The position numbers were made by a program, and so were the translations under genes. Shown here in pieces: positions 55,801 through 64,000 of a stretch of DNA of 64,000 bases. The notes under the pieces are model-generated. The model had not been told where the DNA came from and did not search any database. It worked only from the letters and a program-made list of their open reading frames with translations. This DNA is from Portulaca oleracea. Its lineage: Eukaryota > Streptophyta > Magnoliopsida > Caryophyllales > Portulacaceae. The first letter of the stretch is position 1; every line of letters starts with the position of its first letter. Location: contig CM055887.1 of assembly GCA_029582165.1 (NCBI GenBank), positions 14,734,190-14,798,189 on the forward strand, written 5' to 3'.

Positions 55801-57512
55801 ATTCATGTTCAAGTTTTTTCTTCTCAAAATCACGTACTCAACACATTTCAGTTGTAGATACAATGTACTAGAAATATTAATTTTGATCTCTTCACCAAGA
55901 GCCAATCCATTTATCTGAACTCTAGTTGTATGATTTCCCGAAGGGGTCAGTTGCTTTTCTTTTTTTTTTTTCCCTTTTTGGAAGTGGTGGAAGTAGATAT
56001 TTTGAAGCCCACCAATTAAATTGCAACACCAAAATTGAGTATATGCTCTGTTATATACGCGTAATTGGTTTCTTAATTTATATATATGCATTATTGAGCG
56101 CTCACAAACATAATTAGGTTATTATCAATACTGGATTATGTTATGTAGGTAAAGGCATATTCTTCTATTCCATGAAATGAAAAGGAAATCAGTGATAGAT
56201 AATGCTATTATTCTATAATTTCAAAGTTACTTTATTTGTAGTGTCCGATGGTACACAAATCACAAATGCACAATTATTGCTTGATCAAGATATATGCCGT
56301 CTCAACTTCCACAGTTTCAATCCTATTTTTTCTGTTATCTTAACTGGTTCGCTGGGCATAACTCTTGAGCAGGGTGCAATATAATATAAGTGGGTGTTTT
56401 TTACCCCGAATGTTTTATGCTACATTTATTTTAAAGAATTAATTATTACAAAATTGTTGAGGACTTTGGAAAAAAAATGGGAATCACCATTAAGAGTGTT
56501 TTTTTTTTTAACAAGAGGAAAAGGTAAATTGTGTAAATTGGGTAAATTTTGATAAAATTTGGTTAGGAAATTCTGAGAAAACATCAAAAATTTTGAAATT
56601 TTACAAAACATATAACCAACATATATTACCCAATTCAACATTTTCAAAATTTTTCATATTCTCACAAAATTTTCCCAACCAAATTTTCAAAAAGATAAAT
56701 GTAATATATTTTTAAATGAAATGTATTTTTAAATGCCTTACTTTTTCTATTTAGAGTGTGTTCAGAGCAAAGTAAAATGGTTTTCCTTGTAAAATGATTT
56801 TCTTAGAAAACGAATTTTCATTTGATATTTTCTTATGTTTGGTACACAAGAAAATGATTTTCCTGAAAATGAATTTCACCTGTTTAACAATAAAAAAAAA
56901 GGAAACAAAAAGACGTAGATTAATATCAAAGGTAAAAAAGTCAATTCATATTTATCTTTTTAATTTTCGTCGGAAAATCCAACAAAAATCAAATATAAAA
57001 TATCTTAGGAGGTTCAAATATATGAACACTTAATGTCAGTGAAGGTAAAAATTATTTCACAAATGTTGGGTGTGTAAAAATTATTACCATAAATATCAGG
57101 TAGGCTAAATGTAATTTACTCTTTCCTTACTAAGGTAGAAAAGGGAGTTGCCTTTGTGCATGATTGGTGTTGTGTTATGATGGTAAGATTTTTTTAATTT
57201 TTTTTAATTTTTTCTTTTTCAACTTTTTTTTTTGCTGCTATTGCCATATTTAACTTATCCACATTTAGCCCCCTTCCCTTCGTATAAAAGACAACAATAA
57301 TTTAATAATTTTTAATTATATATGTCTTCTTCACATGCAATCTTATCCGTCAAACACCCACTTATATCTTTTATTTAATTTTGATTTATGCCCATGAGAC
57401 TTAGATTGCTCACATGAATTTCACGACATAAATTAAGAAGTCGAGAAACAGGTGAAATTCACGACAATCCATTTAATTTTGATTTAGCAGAAGCGTATTA
57501 AGAAGTCGAGAA
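55801..57512. other. Non-coding AT-rich stretch
   Basis: No supportable gene. The phrases AAAATGATTTTC at about 56793 and 56850 suggest a decayed MITE, ends not resolved. Confidence 0.4.
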
Positions 57513-57973
57513 TGTCACGCCGCTTTTCCAAGAGAGGAAAAGAAAGGCTTAGGTTATGAAAATAACTGAAAATGGAAATTTATTTCGCAATGAAAAATTT
57601 GAGAAAATGGAAAGATTGTTCAACTACAATGAAAATATTAAGACGTACGGTCAAAATAAAGAGGTGAGCCAACTACTAATATTGAAACTTAAAAACTATG
57701 TGGCGGCCTGATTTGCTATGTGAGTTATCCTTGCCACGAGTCTGCTCAAAATGTCCCGCTGACACCTAAAAATAAAACATTTGAAAAACATGGAGAAAAA
57801 TGAGACGGAGCTCAATATATTCGACACTGTAATGTAAAAACACTTTAAAAACAAAAAGTTTTATTGGGGCCCACTGTAAATTCATTTTGAAATGAGGGAG
57901 AGGAGAATATACTCAAACAGTTGCAGGTTAATATCTGAATGTGGAACCTTACCATATTTTTCAAAAAAGTAAA

Positions 57974-58140
57974 CAGTAAAGACGACAATAAAACAATTAA
58001 AGTAACGATGACAATGTCGATGACAATGTCAATGAACAATAAAATCGACAATCAATAAATAATAAACATTAACAATCAACAATTAATAAACAATAACCAT
58101 TAGTAATTAACAAACATTAACAATTAACAATAACAATGAT
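57974..58140 (+). repeat. Low-complexity AACAATTAAC-rich tract
   Basis: Degenerate short units of AACAAT and AACATT type directly precede the 113-bp tandem array. Confidence 0.7.
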
Positions 58141-58466
58141 TTGATCTGAGATTGCAATACTCTGCAGTATACTATAATCCCGACAATGCGCGCACGCGGG
58201 CCGATCAACCCACATGAATCGGTATACCAGCATCAATGACCTGGGGACAAAGACTTGATCTGAGATTGCAGTACTCTATAGAATACTGCAATCCCGACAA
58301 TGCGCGCACGCGGGCCGATCAGCCCACATGAACCGATATACCAGCATCAATGACCCGGGACAAAGACTTGATCTGAGATTGCAGTACTCTATAGAATACA
58401 GCAATCCCGACAATGCGCACACGCGGGCCGATCAACCCACATGAACCGGTATACCAGCGTCAATGA
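58141..58466 (+). repeat. Three tandem copies of a 113-bp GC-rich unit with an internal palindrome
   Basis: Copies start at 58141, 58255 and 58368 (last one truncated). Each starts TTGATCTGAGATTGCA and holds ATGCGCGCACGCGGGCCGAT or a one-base variant. Copy 2 has a 30-base near-perfect palindrome at 58264-58293 (14 of 15 pairs), copy 3 a slightly weaker one at 58377-58406; in copy 1 it is degraded. Confidence 0.93.
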
Positions 58467-60102
58467 AAAATTCATAAAAGACAATAACAAGGAATGATAG
58501 ACAATAATGAAAAACATATAAATGTAAGGTAAACAATCATACTAAAATTAATTAGTTAATAGATAAACAAATTAATGGATAGGTCCACATGTATTAGTTA
58601 TAAAACAATATTTAAAAATAATGAAAACAATAATTATTTCACTTTGATTAGAGTAGCTTTTCTTTTTACATTTAAACAGTTTCGAAGGTTTACAGTCATC
58701 GAAATATATCTGAGTTGACGGATAAAAGGAATAATAAATCCTCCTTTTAACTTGAGAAATCTGATTTGTATAAATATGGATAAAATAGTAATAATATTAA
58801 TATAAGGAATAATAATTAAATTAAATGAGATAATCAGGAATTTTGAGATGTAAAAATTGAAATAGGAATTTACCCAAGTTAAATATATGGGCTGCTAATA
58901 TTGAGGGAGGCCCAAGAGAGAGAAAGATAGATTGGGTTTAATATGTGAAAAGGCCCAATTCTTCTCTTCCCCCTTTTAATTGAACGTGTAAGTGAAATCA
59001 GAGAGGAAGAGATACAGAGGCACGATGGAGGTTCTGGGTGGCGAGAGTGCGGCAGACGGCGGTGGTCGGAAGCGGATCACGCCGACGAAGGGGAGGAGCA
59101 CGACCGCCGCAGGCCAGTCGTCGGTGGTTCAGGCTGAGGAACCCGAGAAGATAGAGGAGAATTCGAGGCGTTTTCCGACGATTTAACCGGTGTTTTCCGG
59201 CGATATTTTGTCTGGTAATTATAACTTAGAATTGATGAATTTGGGTTATGGACGTAAGTATTTGGGTCGATCTTGGATGGGTATTCGGATTGGATGTAGA
59301 TTGAGGAGAGATGAGGGTGGTGATTTGGTGGTTGAATGGTGGTGTGGTGGTGGTGGACGAGAAGGAAGAAGAAGAAGATGGTGATGGTATGGTGGTTTGG
59401 GTCGGGTCAGAGAAGAAGATGATGGCAATGTTTGAAGGTTAATGATGGTGGTGATAATGGGGGATGATGTTGATGAAGAAGGAGATGACTATGGTGATGG
59501 TGTGTTTGGAATTGATGGTTAGGCTTTTTAAATCTGTTTACATAGTTGTAGTATAGGTTTGCTGAGTCATGGGTAATGATGTGTTGTCAAATGCAAATGG
59601 AGAGAAGAGGATAAATTTAATTAGGCCACTACCGTTGAAAAAGAAGCCATGAAAGGAAGAGATTGAAGCTTGAAGAGGAAGAAGATGGACATGAGAGGAG
59701 GAGAGGAGTGGTGGTGGAGCTTTAGCTTTCATCAAAATCAAGTAAAAGTATAATATTTACTATAATTATTAAGTAAAATATGGAAAATGTGAGAATATCT
59801 ATAAAATACTATTATTATTTTTTAAATGAATAAATAGAATGTGGGAAATGAATGAAGTATGTGAAAAATAATATTACTATTTTGCAATTTACTAAGTAAA
59901 ATATGAAAATTGTGTGAAATAATTAATAAAATTAAGAAATAGTAAGAGGTAAAATTTAATTATAGAAAACACTCATATTAGAGTAAATATAATACATTGA
60001 AAAGTAGAGGAAGTTTAGCAAAATAAATCAAATAATGTACCATAATCGAAATTAAAATTTTAATTAGCAGAATAAATCAAGTTTAAAAATACAGGGTGTT
60101 AC

Positions 60103-60350
60103 AATTGGTGTAGAGGCTTATGAGCATAATAATTATAAGTTATGAGCATAGTAGTTGTACAATATGAACATTGGTGTAGAGGCTTATGAGCATTGGCCTT
60201 GTAGGTTATGAGCATAATAGTTATAATTTATGAGTATAATAATTAGTAGTTAAGACTTATGAATATTGACCTTGTAGGTTATAAATATTGTAGTAAATTT
60301 TGAACATCCATATATTGGTTTATAAACATTATAATTTAACTTTATGAACA
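60103..60350 (+). repeat. Degenerate repeat built on TTATGAGCAT
   Basis: TTATGAGCAT or TTATGAACAT-like words recur about every 20-30 bases. A longer phrase, TTGGTGTAGAGGCTTATGAG, occurs twice (about 60105 and 60172). No gene. Confidence 0.7.
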
Positions 60351-60549
60351 TTCATATAATAAAAAAATAATAAAAGTCCAACACAAAATGTTTTAAAATA
60401 TAATATTACACAAAAATATAAAAAAAAAGGTTGAATGGGCGCACCATGCACCCTGCACCCTGGCGCATGGTCGTCCCGCTGTAATGTGCCACCTCATATG
60501 TCACATAAAAGATAGGTGTTCTTTTGTTGTTGCTAATATGTAAAATTAT

Positions 60550-60745
60550 GACCGCGTTCTTTTATATGGTAGGTTGCGGTGCGGTACGACACCGTACCAC
60601 ACTCTTTAATTTCTCACCATATTTCACCACATCACACCACAATCGCTATCAATATATCTTTTCATTTTTCTCTCCCCTAACTTTTTTCCTCTACTTTTCA
60701 CATTATCTCTCTTAACCTACCCTATCTACTACAACTTTCACCACA
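60550..60745. mobile_element. Harbinger-type MITE, 3'-truncated
   Basis: Starts GACCGCGTTCTTTTATATGG and follows the copy at 50783 closely (TTGCGGTGCGGTAC), but breaks off at CACCACAG, missing the right end. Confidence 0.7.
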
Positions 60746-60864
60746 GTGGTGTATTATAATATATCAATTTTTAATGTAATGAATTTGTAAAAATTTGAGG
60801 ACTTTTTAAAAAATATTGATGAATTTCTTAAATATATTGATAAATTTATTATGAATATTTATAA

Positions 60865-61426
60865 GGGTTTTTGAATGATAATATACCAACATTTGGGGGT
60901 GTTGGATTGTAATATACCAACCTCTACTATTGGACAGCAATATCCCTGACCTTTATATTTGAGTGACATTATTATACCAACAGTTACTAAGGGGGTGGTG
61001 AACCGGTCTCCATGCGCGCTAACATGGTTGGCGAAGGGAAAAAAACTGTCCCAAGCCAATAACTTCATTAACCCTTTAGTTTTTCTCACTAACCGACATT
61101 ACAAGACATTGGTTGGTTGTGTTTCATGTCAGTATGAAGATCAGTTTACCACCCCGTTAATCACTGTGTTAGAGCTGATTTTTTTTAACATGGGTTAGTG
61201 AGAAAAACTGAGGGGTTAACGGGGTTATTGGGCAATGGCCGATTATTTTTCCTCCGCCTATCACGTCAGAATTGAGACCAATTAACCAGTCACCACCTCC
61301 TTAGTCACTATTGGTATAATAATATCACATAAGCATAAAGGTCAGGGGTATTGTCGTCCAATAGTAAAGGTCAATATATTACAATCCAATATCCCCAAAG
61401 ATCAGTATATTGTCATCCAATATCCC
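60865..61426. mobile_element. Mutator-type element with about 130-bp inverted ends
   Basis: The arms (about 60865-61000, 61290-61426) are inverted copies holding tandem phrases such as ATTGGATTGTAATATA. Flanks TATTTATAA (60856-60864) and TATTAATAA (61427-61435) differ at one base, a 9-bp duplication. No transposase. Confidence 0.8.
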
Positions 61427-61726
61427 TATTAATAATTAATATCAATGATTTTTTTAAAACTTTAATATAAGTTGCACTTCTAGATAAGTACATCACAGTG
61501 GATCATATAACAATTAGTAAAAATGAGATCATCTTTGAAGAAACAATTTATTTTTTTTATCATATTAATTATTACTGCGTTTTACAAATTACTAATAGGT
61601 TAAGTGCCTAGATTGTATGTATTTAATATTTCTGAAATTAATTGGAAGTATATGAGTATTTAAAAATCCTTTTCTTTTGTTAGAAATTCATCATTATATT
61701 ACATTTAAATTCAATATGAACATTAA

Positions 61727-61961
61727 GGCCCCGTTCTTCTATACGGTTGGTTGCGGTGTGATGAAATTTAAAAAAGTGTGGTGAGTTGTAGTAAGTGGGG
61801 TAGACTAAGAGAGAATGTGAAAAGTAGAGGAGAAAAGTGAGGAGAGAGAAAAATGAAAAAATATATTGATAATGATTGTGGTGTGGTGTGGTGTGTTGGA
61901 TGCGGTAGAAAATTAAAAAGTACGGTGCGCACCGCAACCTTTCGCATAAAAAAAGAAGGCA
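61727..61961. mobile_element. Harbinger-type MITE, CCGTTCTTTTATG family
   Basis: Left end GGCCCCGTTCTTCTATACGG, right end (reverse complement) GCCTTCTTTTTTTATGCG; TAA at 61724-61726 and 61962-61964. Confidence 0.75.
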
Positions 61962-62029
61962 TAAATTGTATAGTCATTCTCCTTTTTTCTTAATTACAAA
62001 ATAATAAATTTTAAAAATATAAAAATTGT

Positions 62030-62058
62030 CCCGTCCATGAGACGGGCCTTGCAGCTAG
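62030..62058 (+). mobile_element. Helitron 3' terminus (hairpin plus CTAG)
   Basis: Stem CCCGTC (62030-62035), loop CATGA, stem GACGGG (62041-62046), then eight bases and CTAG (62055-62058) followed by T. This is the Helitron 3' end signature. The 5' end (TC after A) could not be located on the left. Confidence 0.6.
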
Positions 62059-62412
62059 TAATAAAAGATAATTTAATAACATATTTGATCAAATTAAAAT
62101 GTTGTGTGTTACAACCATTCGTGCATATTACAAAATAAAGTTAGATGTTTGGTTGTGGAATCGTGGAATATGTTTGGAATATGCATGGTTGATGTTTCTA
62201 TCATATATATATATCCTATTCTATTATGTTGTTGTGGATTGTTGACGGTAGTACTTGATACAATCAAATTCTGTTTAGTGGATATTAAACATAGATATCC
62301 ATCCCATTGGCCAATGCAGTAAATTAATTATCTATGCTACGTTATGGTCAAACTTATGAGAAAGAACGAATCTGAAAAACAATGAAGCCTGTTTGTCTAT
62401 TGTCTTAGTAAT

Positions 62413-62500
62413 TGTTATCCATACTTGGTGGAATTTACGTAATGCCTTTGAGTACTGCGGCACTAAAAAAGCATCTATGCAGATTAAGAAAAAGGTGTCT
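62413..62500 (+). pseudogene. Short LINE fragment, zf-RVT/RNase H junction
   Basis: Encodes IHTWWNLRNAFEYCGTKKAS, similar to ALLWGIWNMHNALVS in the LINE at 30820. It stops where the opposite-strand LINE begins. Confidence 0.55.
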
Positions 62501-62509
62501 TTTTCTTAA

Positions 62510-64000
62510 TTTTTTGTTTTTTTTTTCACACCACAACAACGTCAAAATTTTATTGCTCCAAAATCAAAGCATCCTCAATAAGTACTTCTAGCAAGAAGGG
62601 TGGGGGTGAATCAAAAACAACTGCAGACTGCCCATAATATAAACATTAAGCAGCAAGCCTGTGTACCACACCATTTGCTGTACGCCTGATCTACCTGATC
62701 TCTTGAATTGGGCTTCCTTCCCACATTTGTAAAATCTTCTGGGCCTCCAGCACATAGTATTTCCTCCTTGGTTCCTTTTTAATCAACATTTATACAATCC
62801 CCTTAGCATCACTCTCCACCACTGCTTGTTCAACTCTTATCTCCAAACTCATCTCAATTGCAAAACCTACTGCCGTTTACCTCCGCCAAATCCACCGGCC
62901 ACATCGTCTCAAAAAACGCTTCGCTACCGCCCACTGAAACTCTCCTCTGCCATTTTGAGCTACACATCCGATGGATGTGATTCCTCCTTGGCTATCAATC
63001 GCAGCATCACATTTCAAAATAGAGATCTGCTCTTCTCCTCCAATCCAACGTTTGATTCGTTCTCCTCCCCCTTGTGTGCAGTTGTTCTACGCTCCGAAGG
63101 AAACCCCAGTAATTTCCCTACGCTCTACCGGCAACTAGTTGTGGATCAACTCTTCAATTTTTTGTTACAACATCATTTCGAGCCCACCATATACTCCACA
63201 TGCCGTAGCAACAAATTCCCACTTTTGTTTCTTCTAGACTCGGCAACATGTTCCAAACCCAGTCCTTTCCATTGATCCCCTTAATACTTCGCACCTCTAG
63301 CACCCCAAGACTTTTCCAAACTAATTTCGTCCACTGACATTCCAAGAATACATGTCGCAGACACTCCTCGGCCAGATGAAAAACAAGGCATCTGCTGGAT
63401 GAGGCACTATGCCTCTTAAACAAATTAGCCATGGTAGGTAAAATGTCTTTTGCAAACCTCCAAAGGAGGTTTTTCACCTTCGGATGTACCCGTTAATTCC
63501 ATACTTGATTCCATAGCTTCTTCTCTTGGTTTTGTGATGGGGACTCCTCCAAAGTATTCATTGCTAGATGGTACCCACTCCTAACTGTATACTTGCCATT
63601 CTGAGTGTATAGCCATTGCACTTGGTCTACAACTTTGGTGGCGGGGAGAGAGTGGGCTTTAATTGCATTCACCACATCTATATCAAAAAGTTCCCTGAGT
63701 TTCTCCTCATCCCATTCGTTGGGTTCTTCCTCTTTTAGCAGATCTCTTACTCTCCACCCGTCCTTTCCCTCCTCAGGATGTCCAATAAAGAAAGACCCAT
63801 TTACTTCCACCCACTTATCTCCCCATAATCTAATGCTTTCCCCGTTTCCCACATTCCACCCAATTCCTTTCAATAGCAGGTCCCTCCCTTCTCGAAGGCT
63901 TCTCCACACATAGCTTGGGTTAAAACCGCATTTTGCCTCAAATAAGTTGGTTCTTGGGAAGTATCTTGCCTTTATCACCCTGCTAGCCAGCGACTCCGGG
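62510..64000 (-). pseudogene. LINE ORF2 3' part (reverse transcriptase tail, zf-RVT, RNase H), runs off the window
   Basis: Minus strand. 63978-63493 encodes KARYFPRTNLFEAKCG, SYVWRSLREGRDLLLKGIGW and NGKYTVRSGYHLA, the region between reverse transcriptase and zf-RVT of plant L1-type LINEs. 63477-63154 encodes NLLWRFAKDILPTMANLFKR and HVFLECQWTKLVWKSLG, the zf-RVT domain. Further down are RNase H-like words (KCDAAIDSQGG, VVESDAKGIV) to about 62640. Stop codons and frame changes occur. A poly-T run near 62509-62527 marks the LINE poly-A tail. Reverse transcriptase core and endonuclease lie beyond position 64000. Confidence 0.85.

Larger units (their letters stand above)
57513..60103 (+). repeat. 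Long chromovirus-like LTR (solo or 5' LTR of a lost element)
   Basis: It begins TGTCACGCCGC and ends ACAGGGTGTTACA, ends typical of plant Ty3/gypsy chromovirus LTRs. The body has a TCCGGCGATATTTTG-type GC stretch near 59196, frequently seen downstream of the promoter of such LTRs. No 5-bp duplication was found. Sequence after the end (ATTGGTGTAGAGGC) is only weakly like a primer site. The short GC-rich open frame at 58992-59186 is best seen as part of the LTR. Confidence 0.5.

Noticed and set aside
58141..58466. CRISPR-like array or satellite DNA
   Set aside because: Three contiguous 113-bp units without spacers in a plant LTR; neither a CRISPR array nor a long satellite.
58992..59384. Two short GC-rich plus-strand frames as host genes
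   Set aside because: No domain, placed inside a chromovirus-like LTR; the GC-rich post-promoter part of such LTRs commonly gives short open frames.
62826..63913. Plus-strand frames of 149 and 102 codons
   Set aside because: They are antisense to the LINE ORF2 tail, whose minus-strand frames carry recognisable zf-RVT motifs.

Overview
This window is a nuclear stretch of a flowering plant (eudicot). The evidence is a stack of nested plant transposons, one intact plant-specific gene, and a decayed piece of plastid DNA. I saw no bacterial operon, CRISPR array, rRNA or tRNA gene. AT-rich spacers, a 5S-derived Cassandra element and many MITEs fit a large, repeat-rich genome. I cannot name the species from sequence alone. 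Nearly every long reading frame belongs to a decayed mobile element; the one host gene I trust is an S40-type senescence regulator (5351-5917, minus strand).

Layout. 1-450: plastid ycf3 fragment. 470-3440: 3' half of a Ty1/copia element, split by a 980-bp TIR element that holds a huge GA microsatellite. 4056-4681: a MITE and a Stowaway. 5351-5917: the S40 gene. 6822-9161: MITEs of one family, one of them cut open by a solo LTR. 9745-10165: foldback (Mutator-like) element. About 10380-14600: Ty3/gypsy LTR plus broken gag-pol, abutting two exons of a vWA-domain pseudogene (14716-15250). 15397-17054: solo LTR. 18283-19607: inverted-repeat element containing a hAT element. 19941-31497: a LINE, split by a complete small-LTR copia element (20395-25520, TSD CCTCT) and by a hAT element (29952-30811, TSD GTTATTGC). 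32063-36944: near-complete Tnt1/Tork-like copia (TSD CAAGT). 37774-38760: unrecognised open frame. 38972-41693: solo LTR, Mutator-type MITE and Harbinger-type element. 43508-50606: non-autonomous gag-only LTR element whose 5' LTR received a rearranged Cassandra element with three LTRs. 50783-55800: MITE plus a second copia 3' half split by a Mutator-type MITE with a 9-bp TSD. 57513-60103: long chromovirus-like LTR holding a 113-bp tandem array. 60550-62058: MITEs, another Mutator-type element and a Helitron 3' end. 62413-64000: two LINE fragments in opposite orientation.

How it fits together. The transposon layers give a relative time order through exact target-site duplications. Most internal proteins are dead: lost catalytic residues, stops and frameshifts. 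The Tnt1-like copia and Cassandra look youngest. The most unusual signals are arrays of short CpG-rich palindromes inside LTRs, where unrelated LTR families share the same motif, and the three-LTR Cassandra insertion bounded by one target-site duplication. All alignments were made by eye; boundaries without a target-site duplication are approximate.
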